From positions 1-48,719 of the forward strand of contig NZ_WEHZ01000036.1 in NCBI RefSeq assembly GCF_012641745.1: 48,719 nucleotides of DNA, given 5' to 3'. This DNA comes from Pseudoalteromonas peptidolytica. Its GTDB lineage: Bacteria; Pseudomonadota; Gammaproteobacteria; Enterobacterales; Alteromonadaceae. A program made the translations under genes and the position numbers. The notes under the pieces are model-generated. The model was not told the DNA's origin, did no database searches, and saw nothing but the letters and a program-made list of their open reading frames with translations. Shown here one piece after another: positions 34,201 through 43,105 of the stretch. How positions within the stretch are numbered: the stretch's first letter is position 1; the number at the start of each line of letters is the position of its first letter.

Positions 34201-35268
34201 TTAGTCTTTATCTAAACGCTCAATTACTTCCGCAATTAAGCTGGTCACTTGCGCTCGGTCTTCCCAATCCACAGCTTCCCAATCAATACCAAGGTCTAAT
34301 TCTGAAACATCAGTAAACAAGAGCTTTTTCAACAATGAACTCGAAGCAATGTTCTTAATACTATAGTTCTGCTTTTTAATACTAGTTGCACTTTTTCCCT
34401 CTAGTGCATCTGATATTTTTGCTCCAATTGCTTTTCGATCACCAATATTCAATACTTTTTTATCGTGTTGGATTTTGTAATCATTTTCAATTTTCAAAAC
34501 AACTTTTTTTACTTTTACAAAAGAAAAGCTTAATCCATTTTCGTATGCTCGAATGACCTCAGGGTACCTTGTTAAAACATTGTAGTTGTCAAAAGCCCCT
34601 AAAGAAATACCAAGATACTTTGCCTTTTCTCTAACAGTAATTCGCTTTTCACCAATTTTAAGGCGAGCTTGATCTAAGTAGTCAACTTCCATCATCGCTG
34701 CTAAAAATGCTTGTAGCTTACCGTACTGAGGGAGATCCTCTCTACTGGCATTTTCTTGGAACTGTTTGACTTTTGAGAGTATTGGCTTGCGTGCATAGAC
34801 TTTAAACTGAGCAACATGGCCAAACCCATAAGCGAAAACCAGTGCAAAAAAGCGCCTGTGTCCAGTGAGTATCTGATACTTACCGTCATCAGTAGGGTAT
34901 ACCGTAGGCACTTGTATCATTTCAGATACAGCAATATTTTCTCCAAGTTCAACGATTGACTCTATTGTCGTATTCGCCTTTTTCCATTCGCTTGAACCAT
35001 ATTTAAGACAATTTACAATGCAAGACTTACCAACAAGAACATAGTTCTCCCCGTTGTATAGATCACATAATTTACGCTTGGATATCGCTCTAGATATAAA
35101 TTGTTTCGCATGCTCATCTTCAATAAAAATACATGGCATAAATCTAGCGTTGGAAATATCCGGAGTAACCGAACTGAGAAAAAGAGATTTATACTCAAAT
35201 GGTTCGCTATGCAGAAACTCTTTGTTATTCACTGTCGCAAGTAAAAGCTGTTCTAGGTTTTCGGCCAT
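34201..35268 (-). CDS. ParB-like protein (orphan)
   Basis: This 355-residue soluble protein has a ParB N-terminal (ParB/Srx) domain at about 105-160, with TVYPTDDGKYQILTGHRRFFAL. GHRR stands where ParB proteins have the GERR/GHRR CTP-binding box. A helical DNA-binding region follows (about 185-250: ITVREKAKYLGISLGAFDNYNVLTRYP). No ParA gene and no canonical parS (TGTTCCACGTGAAACA) are visible here. It may come from a plasmid, an integrative element or a defence island rather than chromosome segregation. The unusual 100-residue N-terminal extension is unrecognised. Confidence 0.75.
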   Translation of the reverse strand: MAENLEQLLLATVNNKEFLHSEPFEYKSLFLSSVTPDISNARFMPCIFIEDEHAKQFISRAISKRKLCDLYNGENYVLVGKSCIVNCLKYGSSEWKKANTTIESIVELGENIAVSEMIQVPTVYPTDDGKYQILTGHRRFFALVFAYGFGHVAQFKVYARKPILSKVKQFQENASREDLPQYGKLQAFLAAMMEVDYLDQARLKIGEKRITVREKAKYLGISLGAFDNYNVLTRYPEVIRAYENGLSFSFVKVKKVVLKIENDYKIQHDKKVLNIGDRKAIGAKISDALEGKSATSIKKQNYSIKNIASSSLLKKLLFTDVSELDLGIDWEAVDWEDRAQVTSLIAEVIERLDKD

Positions 35269-35682
35269 GGTTTCTGAGGACTCCGTAAAGATATTTAGCT
35301 ACAACAAAAAGGTCATATGCTGACGAAGCATACATCCTATAAAGTTAATGCTCTCATGTTATCTAAAGATAAGATTAAGAGGCATTATTATATTGCAACT
35401 AAAAATGGTTTAGTACCTTTTAATAAAATAATTACTAGGTTGAAAATTAGCATTAGCCATCACTTTTGGAGCAAGGTTCATTTTTCCCAAAATCCCAAAA
35501 AACAAAATAAAAGCAATAAATTCAACAATTTGAATTCGAACGTTTGCGAGGGTAAATAAGAATTCATAAGTACCAAGCTGCGCTTTTCCTCTGTAACCTT
35601 AAAAACAAGGTAATGTGCAGACACATCACTTCAATATTGACCTGTACAACATGTTAAAGCTCAACAGAAAAGTAGGTTATTC
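35269..35682. other. AT-rich intergenic stretch
   Basis: These 414 bp are AT-rich and hold a 6-bp perfect inverted repeat (TATGCT/AGCATA, 35316-35332) and a 5-bp one (ACCTT/AAGGT) near 35600. A plus-strand frame of 80 residues (35317-35559) has Lys/Asn-rich low-complexity content and no ribosome binding site, so I do not call it. The region must hold the divergent promoters of the ParB-like gene and the small gene at 35683. Confidence 0.4.
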
Positions 35683-35904
35683 ATGAAACAAAATACAATG
35701 ATAAAAATAGAAGAGATACTTAACCATACACTTTCAAACAAAGAGTATGCGCTAATCAAGTGGGCGTATAGCCACGGTTATGCTTCGGGACATACAAATG
35801 GCTTAGATGGTATTTTTATTAGTTCCAGCGCAATCCAAGACTTACTAGGTGTAGATTTGCAGGAAAAGTTTGATACTCAAGATTTTGTATCAGACCTTGA
35901 TTAA
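35683..35904 (+). CDS. Small hypothetical protein
   Basis: The 73-residue soluble, acidic protein is predicted mostly helical (MIKIEEILNHTLSNKEYALIKWAYSHGYASGHTNGL). No family is recognised. AGG lies 7 bp before the ATG. It stands alone between the ParB-like gene and the convergent kinase gene. The ordered, non-repetitive composition favours a real gene. Confidence 0.5.
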   Translation: MKQNTMIKIEEILNHTLSNKEYALIKWAYSHGYASGHTNGLDGIFISSSAIQDLLGVDLQEKFDTQDFVSDLD

Positions 35905-36026
35905 TCCTTATAATGGTACATAAAACTCAGCCAAAGCATATCACCACAACAAGCCTGGCAAGCTACAAAAATTATAATAAATGAGCCTGCCGGGGCTTAC
36001 TGATATTAACTTTTAATCGCTATTCA

Positions 36027-36575
36027 TTAGATTTCTATCGTATTACACCTTCTCTTAGGTTTGTGCTGTTGTACATATTCAAATATTTCCTGAGCACACA
36101 ACGAGGCGCTATTACGAGTCGTATCAACTTCTAAATCATAATCCAAAAAGTTATGTGTAGTTGGGATTTGCTGAATTGATAATCCTATCGGCCTATCTGC
36201 TCTTTGTTGCTCTCTGCTAGCTAATACGGCTGGGTCACAATGCACACCAACAATATAAGCATCGAACTTAGACAAGTTGTCTTGGCATGCAGCATGATAA
36301 AAAATTTCCTCACTAAACACTGCATCAACGATAATATCAATGTTACTTTCGGTCAGAGCAAAAATACTGCGATGAAAGCCCTGTAATATATCATTTGAGC
36401 TATTTTCATCTATCTTCGCGAGCAAAAGCGCATCCTGTCTGTATTTTGCTGGAAAATTAAATAAGAAGTCATCCATGCTAAAATGAAAGTAAGGCTCACT
36501 TGCAAGCGCTTGAAACTCTCTTGCAATTGAACTTTTACCCGAGCTAGAAACGCCATTTAAAAAAATACAAGCCAT
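36027..36575 (-). CDS. Chloramphenicol-phosphotransferase-like (CPT family) kinase
   Basis: The 182-residue protein has a P-loop (LNGVSSSGKSSIAREF, about 6-21), the CPT-type region FHFSMDDFLFNFP with a candidate catalytic Asp, VGVHCDPAVLASREQQRADRPIG, and DYDLEVDTT near the C-terminus. The CPT family phosphorylates a hydroxyl of small molecules: in Streptomyces venezuelae it inactivates the chloramphenicol made by the same cell. It is the last gene of the NRPS-linked minus-strand block, 14 bp behind the adaptor gene, with AAGG at a good distance. A self-resistance or tailoring role for the cluster product is inferred. Confidence 0.85.
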   Translation of the reverse strand: MACIFLNGVSSSGKSSIAREFQALASEPYFHFSMDDFLFNFPAKYRQDALLLAKIDENSSNDILQGFHRSIFALTESNIDIIVDAVFSEEIFYHAACQDNLSKFDAYIVGVHCDPAVLASREQQRADRPIGLSIQQIPTTHNFLDYDLEVDTTRNSASLCAQEIFEYVQQHKPKRRCNTIEI

Positions 36576-36589
36576 AGATAAACCTTAGG

Positions 36590-37828
36590 TTATTTAACCC
36601 CAAATGATTCAAAGTCAAAAGAGCTAATTTCAGATATTAAGAATCGATCGTCCAAACTAACTGGAGGTAGAAGCTCAATATAATTATCGCTCTCAATGCC
36701 AAAATTAACATGCTCTTTGCTCACCCTCTTTCCGCCTTCATCTAGCTTATATAGCATACGTGAAGCTTTTGCATGTTTTAAATAGTTTGGCTTATCGATA
36801 AAGTAAGCCTGCTCTTTCTTATTGATAATAATCGCAGCATCAACGCTGAGCTGTGGCCTTGCACCACTCTTTTCATCAAGCTCCAGCGCGACCTCGATCA
36901 AAACCGTATTATCAGTAACAACTGGGTCAATTCTGATCACTTTCCCTATTACAGTATTACTTCGTATTCCTACATTGACGCCTTGACCAATAGCAACTTT
37001 ATCAGCTTGCCCTTGCGGCACCTTGATCATCGCAACTAGATCTGAAGTACTCCCCACTAACGCAATATTTTCTCCAATGGAAAGGCGCTGCCCAACTTCA
37101 GCATTTAAAGCTTGTAGCACACCATCTTGACCTGCTCGAACTAACAATTGTCTCTGCTTCTGTTCTAGTGCTTTCAATTCAGCTTCCATGAAGGAGATAT
37201 TCTTTTCCATGAAGCTCAATTCTTCCTTTTGCACCAAGGCCAACTGTTCTATTTTCTCAGCAGAAAACACCAGCCGCTGTTTGAGTTGCTCAGCTTGGAG
37301 TTCTGTTTGCTTATAATCCACAGAGGAAATAATTCCGTCTTTATAGAGGTTGGACTCTGCTACCTTCTTGAGCTTTATTTGTTGATACTGCATTTCAAGT
37401 TCAAGATTGCGCTCTTTTTCATCAAGCATTTCTCTTCTATGGTTATTAGCCATCTTCTGCTTTTCAGAGACTAGCTTAAAAACATCTAACTTGGCTTTCT
37501 CCACTTGCCGCGAGAGTTCCGGACTCGACAACTCCATAATGATACTGTCAGCGTCAACTTTTGCGCCCGGCTTGAGTATGACTCGCTCAATGGTTGAGTC
37601 TACAGGAGCACTAACTTGCTGAAAGGTTCGAGATTGTAACACTCCATAACCTTTCACCTCCTGTATTAACTCACCACGCTTAACCTGACTTAAAATTGGA
37701 TTCTCTATAGCCCTTTCGGAATTCACGGTAGAGTATAAAAAGCACACCACTGCTATCAATAAAATCGCAGCAAAGACCAGCTTATTATTGATATTGAATG
37801 ACTTCTTTTTCTCTTTTTTTATATCCAC
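36590..37828 (-). CDS. HlyD-type periplasmic adaptor of the peptide export block
   Basis: The 412-residue protein has an N-terminal cytoplasmic tail and a membrane anchor (about 15-36). Lipoyl half-motifs (QVSAPVDSTIERVILKPGAKVDAD and LLVRAGQDGVLQALNAEVGQRL) flank a long coiled-coil hairpin (about 105-225). Beta-barrel domains follow. The start is GTG, one base after the stop of the ABC exporter gene, so translation is coupled. It probably pairs with the SyrD/PvdE-type exporter or the MacB-type pair of the same block. No outer-membrane channel is encoded nearby. Confidence 0.88.
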   Translation of the reverse strand: MDIKKEKKKSFNINNKLVFAAILLIAVVCFLYSTVNSERAIENPILSQVKRGELIQEVKGYGVLQSRTFQQVSAPVDSTIERVILKPGAKVDADSIIMELSSPELSRQVEKAKLDVFKLVSEKQKMANNHRREMLDEKERNLELEMQYQQIKLKKVAESNLYKDGIISSVDYKQTELQAEQLKQRLVFSAEKIEQLALVQKEELSFMEKNISFMEAELKALEQKQRQLLVRAGQDGVLQALNAEVGQRLSIGENIALVGSTSDLVAMIKVPQGQADKVAIGQGVNVGIRSNTVIGKVIRIDPVVTDNTVLIEVALELDEKSGARPQLSVDAAIIINKKEQAYFIDKPNYLKHAKASRMLYKLDEGGKRVSKEHVNFGIESDNYIELLPPVSLDDRFLISEISSFDFESFGVK

Positions 37829-37829
37829 G

Positions 37830-39542
37830 TTAAGCCTCCACAGTTAATGTACATAAGCTTTCATCTGTTTGCATCGCCGACTTTGTCTTTGTACTGATTG
37901 ATTTTATCTTCCCCTCTTCCATCGTCACTACTCGATCCGCAATATCGAAATATCGATCATCATGGCTGATCACAATAATCGCTTTTCCTTCATTTTTGAT
38001 AGCTGGTAAGATTTGAGTATAAAACAGCTCTTTAAAGTGAGGGTCTTGGTCTGCAGCCCATTCATCAAAAATATACAACTCTCTATTTTCAAGAAACGTC
38101 ACCGCTAATGCCAAACGCTTTTTTTGACCATCAGATAACGATATTGTTGAGAAGACTTTATCCTTAATTGATACTTTATCGCCCAATCCCAACTGGTTTA
38201 AGTAGCCCTCAAACTTTTTAAGTTGATCATCAGAATAATTCCCCAACAAGGTATCAAAAAGATAAAAGTCAGTAAAAATGGCACTAATGAATTGACGGCA
38301 ACTATTTAAATTTTCATCATTGACTTGATTGCTTCCAAAAGATATTGACCCTTTTTCATAAGGATAATGAAGGGAAATAACTTTGCTCAGTGTGGACTTA
38401 CCTGAGCCATTACCACCCACAATGAAGGTAATTTCATTTTTATGTATATCAAGATCAATCGGGCCTAACGCAAACCTATCAACACTTGAGCCATAACTGT
38501 ATTCTAGGTTTCGTAACTTCAAGGTGTCCCAACTTTTCAGTGAGATGATTTCTTGACTCGCTTGCTCCTCTGGTAAGTTGTCAAATATATCGTTGATTGC
38601 TTTTAAAGATATATTTGCCATTGATATTTGCGGTAATGCATTAAGGAGCTTACTAACTGGAGATGCAATGAACAACAGCGCCATAATAACAGCACTTAGC
38701 CTTTCATTTGTGATAGGGTTATAACTAATAAAAACGAAAGCAACGAAGCCGATAACAAGAAAACTGATTAAATCACCGTAATTAATTGCACTCGTAATAA
38801 TAACACTTCCTTTTTTATCGTTATTGAGCACCTCATATTCATGTTTTAGTAGAAACTTATCAAAAAAGTACTTCTGCTTATCATGATTCATCTTAAGCTC
38901 TTTCGTTCCATATAACAGGCTGCGAATTGCCACGTGCAACCTATCAATGTTGTTTCGACCTTTCTTAAAGTAAAGACTACCAATATACATAGGAAGTACA
39001 TACGAAATAGAGCCAAAGATGATAGCCAATGTGGCATAAACAAAAACCGTCGTGTTTAAATAAAATAGATAGCCCAATATGAAAATCAGACTCACACTAG
39101 AGATGACTAGGTCGGGAAAGGTCTTCGCACCTTGCACTACACGGCTAACATCGGTGGTAATAGTGGCCATTAATTTTGCCGAGCCAACATTATCCAGTGA
39201 AGAAATTGGTGCTTTGATAATTCGGTTGTAAATATCAACTCTTTGCTGTGTTGTCATGTCCATACCAACCTGCACCAGAATTATTTGTGATACGGTCTTT
39301 AGCACCAAAATTGACAAGCAAGACATGAAGAAAAGAAATGCAAAACTATACCTACTAACATCAAAAAACCATACTCTCTTTACATCGTCAGAAACTATTG
39401 AAAGCCCAATACCCTCTACTGGAAGACTGTAAGTAAAAATGGGTAGCAACATGGCATACACCACGCCTGCCAGCGCTCCAAAAACAATGGATATGAACAA
39501 CTTGTTAGGTGCAAAATCGGTAAACTTTTTAAATAAACTCAT
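37830..39542 (-). CDS. Cyclic peptide export ABC transporter (SyrD/PvdE type)
   Basis: This 570-residue half-transporter has six membrane helices in the first 310 residues and a C-terminal ATPase: Walker A GGNGSGKST (about 375), signature LSDGQKKRLALAV, Walker B LYIFDEWAADQDP and HDDRYF. DEWAADQDP is characteristic of the SyrD/PvdE family, which moves non-ribosomal lipopeptide or siderophore precursors across the inner membrane as a homodimer. It sits between the acylase and adaptor genes, matching a route of export followed by periplasmic trimming. Confidence 0.93.
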   Translation of the reverse strand: MSLFKKFTDFAPNKLFISIVFGALAGVVYAMLLPIFTYSLPVEGIGLSIVSDDVKRVWFFDVSRYSFAFLFFMSCLSILVLKTVSQIILVQVGMDMTTQQRVDIYNRIIKAPISSLDNVGSAKLMATITTDVSRVVQGAKTFPDLVISSVSLIFILGYLFYLNTTVFVYATLAIIFGSISYVLPMYIGSLYFKKGRNNIDRLHVAIRSLLYGTKELKMNHDKQKYFFDKFLLKHEYEVLNNDKKGSVIITSAINYGDLISFLVIGFVAFVFISYNPITNERLSAVIMALLFIASPVSKLLNALPQISMANISLKAINDIFDNLPEEQASQEIISLKSWDTLKLRNLEYSYGSSVDRFALGPIDLDIHKNEITFIVGGNGSGKSTLSKVISLHYPYEKGSISFGSNQVNDENLNSCRQFISAIFTDFYLFDTLLGNYSDDQLKKFEGYLNQLGLGDKVSIKDKVFSTISLSDGQKKRLALAVTFLENRELYIFDEWAADQDPHFKELFYTQILPAIKNEGKAIIVISHDDRYFDIADRVVTMEEGKIKSISTKTKSAMQTDESLCTLTVEA

Positions 39543-39549
39543 ACTTCAA

Positions 39550-41952
39550 TCACTTTTTTAGATTAATTATGGTTTCAGACACTTCTGTTGAGTCTCGACT
39601 AGAACGATGGAATTCAAGATTCAAAAAAGGCTCAACAACATCATCATACGCAGGACTAAATACAATGCCCGACTGCCCTGTAGAGTTCATATGCAGGTGC
39701 TTAATCTCACTTTCATTTATTTGGGTGATCTGTCTAAATGATGCGCCTGAAGACTGAATGTAACCTTCCGTTTCAACAAAATCAGCACTTGCCACGTTTA
39801 CTGTATTCGGAGATCCGCCATTACCAACGCGGCGCTCAAAAATAGAATCCAGCATATTCATGTTACTAAATGGGACGTGTTGATAAACTACTTTGTGTAC
39901 TTTCCCCCATTGCCACTGTTCCATATCGCTACCTAATAGCAGAGACAATTCATCGATTGCATCAGATAAGGAACTAGATAGCTCTTGCTGGCATCGAGAG
40001 GACTGCGATGCAGCACACCAATTATCTGTTTTTGAACTTATCATGCTTGCTAGCTGATCTGCGGAGGTGTTGTTAATAAAGTGGTCAAATACATTGGCTT
40101 GTGACGTGCGATGCCATGAAGCTTCTAATTGAGGAGCCAACACTTTTTGTTTCAAATGACGAAACCAACTAAAGTAAATAGCTGCCCCGACACTATCAGC
40201 TCCCATGTCTAAGTCCCAAGAACGAAGTATACTTACAGCTTGCTTGTGAACAACGCTATCGCCTTCATATTGAGTGAGCAATTGCACTAACTTCTGTGCA
40301 CTTAAATCTAGAGTGTCTCCTTGAAAATCAATCATATCTTCTATTGTGAGTGGTGATGACTTTGATGCAATAAGTGCTTCGATCCGCTGTGCCCTGTAAG
40401 GTGGAGCCCAATCATGGGAGATAAAGTACGGGTATTCGGAACCCACTATTTTATTATTCGCAGAGACAATATACCCTTTTTCAGGGTTAAAACTCATGGG
40501 TAACTCACGGAAAGGAATATAGCCTTGCCATTGATTGGTTGAGTTCCATCCTGGTAAAGGAAATTGTCCCTCTCCATTTTGACGTTGTGGAATTTTCCCA
40601 ACCGCTTGATAACCAATATTATTATTTTTATCGGCATACAAAAAGTTTAGACTCGGACTACCAACCATAGCTAATGAGCTTCTAAACTGCTCCCAATTTT
40701 TGGCATAATTCAACTTAAGAAAACCGTCGAAGCTAGTATCATTTGCATCAAGCGCCGTCCACCGAAGTGAAATTACGTTGTCTACGAAGTTAGTCGCATC
40801 TGAAATGATTGGCCCTCTTACTGTTGAGCGCACATCAATCTCAACTGGCTTAAATTCTGGATTTAGACTCGCTGGAAAAGCCTGCTTCACATAAATTTTT
40901 TCCCGTCTTACGTCAAATGCTTTCCACTCACCATTCTCTTTGTACATTTTGGCATCTGCGCCATTAACCTGCTCCAAAAATAGATCCTGAGTATCTGCCA
41001 TCATATTTGTCACCCCCCAGGTGATATCATCATTGTGGCCAAATACAACGACAGGTAAACCAACTAAAGTCATTCCCTGCACATCCAGCTTACTTCCTTT
41101 CAAATGTGTGAAGTAGAAGGGGGCTGGGATTTGTAAGTTTAAGTGAGGATCATTTGCTAAAATCGGCCCAGTTCCTTCGGTAAAACGATCGGCGACAACC
41201 CATGCATTGCTACCTAAATATTTTCCCCCAACACCTATTTCTTCAAGTGCCGCTTTGGTCTGTATTAGCCCATCAGCTTGATTCAGTATTTCCTGATTAG
41301 ACACAACCACAGGTGCATCGTTTGGATAATTTTCAATAATTGCTTGTGCTAATTTTGGCTCCAAAGTTTCAGTGGCAGTCATATTCACAACCTCACTCCA
41401 CATCGTGCCCGATAAATTAAGGGACAACAGCTTCATGATCACCAACGAATCTTGAGGCTGCCATTCGGACATTGTGATATCAAGCAATTGAAATTCTGGC
41501 GGGAATGCTATATCTGTCTTAATGTAGGCATTGATACCATTGGCATAAGCCTCTAGCACAGCGCGTGCCTCACTACTTAAATTATGCAAAGCTAATTCTG
41601 CTGCTTTATTAAGCCCAACGGTCCGCATCCATACATCTCGCTGTAATGCTTCGGCTCCCAAAACTTCACTTAACCGTCCTTGTGCCAGACGTCTTTGCAA
41701 CTCTAATTGCCAGAGGCGGTCTCTTGCATGACTAAAGCCGAGTGCAAAAAATGCGTCATAGTCAGATTTAGCATTTATTGTAATGTAACCTTGCTTATCT
41801 TTTATTATTTTTACAGGTTCTGTTATTCCTTCAGATAACCAGTAGGCTTCTTTAACATCAATATTCTTAAAGATGTAACTACCGGTTAAAAACAGCACCA
41901 ATGCTGTAGGTAAAACTATTAGAAAATATATATTTCTTTTAAAAGGGTGCAT
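39550..41952 (-). CDS. Penicillin-acylase-type N-terminal-Ser hydrolase
   Basis: The 800-residue protein has an N-terminal hydrophobic signal or anchor (about 8-28). The alpha-chain region (DAFFALGFSHARDRLWQLE) is followed by the autocleavage site LGSNAW, where Ser248 would become the nucleophile of the beta chain. The beta chain has NDPHL and FGHNDDITWGVT, as in penicillin acylases. Members remove acyl groups from amides in the periplasm: penicillin G, acyl-homoserine lactones, or the fatty acid of ferribactin in the case of PvdQ. Here, inside an NRPS and exporter block, it most likely matures an acylated peptide after export. Lactone quenching is the alternative. Confidence 0.92.
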   Translation of the reverse strand: MHPFKRNIYFLIVLPTALVLFLTGSYIFKNIDVKEAYWLSEGITEPVKIIKDKQGYITINAKSDYDAFFALGFSHARDRLWQLELQRRLAQGRLSEVLGAEALQRDVWMRTVGLNKAAELALHNLSSEARAVLEAYANGINAYIKTDIAFPPEFQLLDITMSEWQPQDSLVIMKLLSLNLSGTMWSEVVNMTATETLEPKLAQAIIENYPNDAPVVVSNQEILNQADGLIQTKAALEEIGVGGKYLGSNAWVVADRFTEGTGPILANDPHLNLQIPAPFYFTHLKGSKLDVQGMTLVGLPVVVFGHNDDITWGVTNMMADTQDLFLEQVNGADAKMYKENGEWKAFDVRREKIYVKQAFPASLNPEFKPVEIDVRSTVRGPIISDATNFVDNVISLRWTALDANDTSFDGFLKLNYAKNWEQFRSSLAMVGSPSLNFLYADKNNNIGYQAVGKIPQRQNGEGQFPLPGWNSTNQWQGYIPFRELPMSFNPEKGYIVSANNKIVGSEYPYFISHDWAPPYRAQRIEALIASKSSPLTIEDMIDFQGDTLDLSAQKLVQLLTQYEGDSVVHKQAVSILRSWDLDMGADSVGAAIYFSWFRHLKQKVLAPQLEASWHRTSQANVFDHFINNTSADQLASMISSKTDNWCAASQSSRCQQELSSSLSDAIDELSLLLGSDMEQWQWGKVHKVVYQHVPFSNMNMLDSIFERRVGNGGSPNTVNVASADFVETEGYIQSSGASFRQITQINESEIKHLHMNSTGQSGIVFSPAYDDVVEPFLNLEFHRSSRDSTEVSETIINLKK

Positions 41953-42018
41953 ACTTAAGTTTCTCTGATCCTGATACTGATAAATTACTGCCTATATCGC
42001 TTAGCCACCGTAGTGGTA

Positions 42019-43017
42019 TTAAAGCCAAAGTAATTGCTCACTTGAAATAATGTCACTGGCTATCTGTTCAAACTTTTCGCTGCTGATAGATCCCATAGTA
42101 AAGTGAGCTTCTTGTTGTGATTGCCGCTTAAAGTATCTATACCTCAAAATAAGATACTCAAAACAGTCAATCAGATTTATTACTCTTGCAATGGACTCAA
42201 CTTCAATATTGTCTAGGGGGTGCTGAGTATGGTACCCGCTCAGAAAATGCTTAGCATTTGCTTGATGGCACCGCTCCCTTTGCGCTTTATTTAAGTCACT
42301 CATGCTTCCCACACTCGCCCGTATAGCCAACGCGACATCAATGATAAAGTGACAGAAATGACAGCTATCAAAGTCGATTGCATATAGTTGGTTATTTGTT
42401 TTTATTAAGTTATTTACAGCTAAATCACCATGATTAAGTCCATAATTCTGACTATTCATTGGCAAATTACTCAGCCACTCTATTTCACTTTGAATAAATA
42501 ACCTTAGTTCATCATCAATATCCACTGCACAATCATTGAGCAAGTTTTTCACATCGGTTACTACGCTCGCTTCCGTTGGCCTTTTGAATTGCTCAGGACT
42601 CATTGAACAACCAACCTTATGAATGCTGCCTAACAGTTCCCCCCACTGAAACAGAAGCTCACTATCAACGTCTGCTATCTCAACCTGTTCTCCAACTAAC
42701 TTTACAAATGCACTTGCGATATAGCATGACTCATCCGCTTTGACGCAAACTTGCTCAAGTAAACGGTTAAACTTTGACTCTGCAGGCTGACAAGTTTTGA
42801 CATTATGTGAAGCTAAATAATTTAGCACTTTCATTTCTGCATCGTATAGCGATGTCTGCTTCTTTTCGCTTGGCGTCAGACGAAGTACATAATCCTTATC
42901 ATGCTGAGTAAAGGAGTAAATGAAGTTCTCAGACTGACTGATACAAACACTATCACCTACCCCCAACCACATTTCATAAGCTTTTTGTACCACTTCTGTG
43001 CTTGGTATGTTCATCAT
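42019..43017 (-). CDS. APH-fold phosphotransferase in the NRPS block
   Basis: This 332-residue protein belongs to the aminoglycoside phosphotransferase/choline kinase fold. The Brenner-type motif LNHGDLAVNNL (about 194-204) carries the catalytic Asp, and YAIDFDSCHF (about 213-222) the metal-binding Asp. The N-lobe (SENFIYSFTQHDKDYVLRLT) also matches. Homologous kinases in antibiotic clusters inactivate the producer's own product (for example AmiN for amicoumacin and viomycin phosphotransferase). A metabolic kinase role is possible. It lies between the MacB-type permease and the acylase on the same strand. Confidence 0.85.
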   Translation of the reverse strand: MMNIPSTEVVQKAYEMWLGVGDSVCISQSENFIYSFTQHDKDYVLRLTPSEKKQTSLYDAEMKVLNYLASHNVKTCQPAESKFNRLLEQVCVKADESCYIASAFVKLVGEQVEIADVDSELLFQWGELLGSIHKVGCSMSPEQFKRPTEASVVTDVKNLLNDCAVDIDDELRLFIQSEIEWLSNLPMNSQNYGLNHGDLAVNNLIKTNNQLYAIDFDSCHFCHFIIDVALAIRASVGSMSDLNKAQRERCHQANAKHFLSGYHTQHPLDNIEVESIARVINLIDCFEYLILRYRYFKRQSQQEAHFTMGSISSEKFEQIASDIISSEQLLWL

Positions 43018-43105
43018 ACTCTTCTTCTCTCACACTTTGCTCTATCGAGGAAATTGAAAGAACATCTCATGTGTGAGACATTCTTATTTCAGCTTATATC
43101 TGTGA

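Noticed and set aside
35317..35559. Plus-strand 80-residue frame
   Set aside because: Lys/Asn/Ser-rich low-complexity translation, no ribosome binding site, AT-rich intergenic setting.
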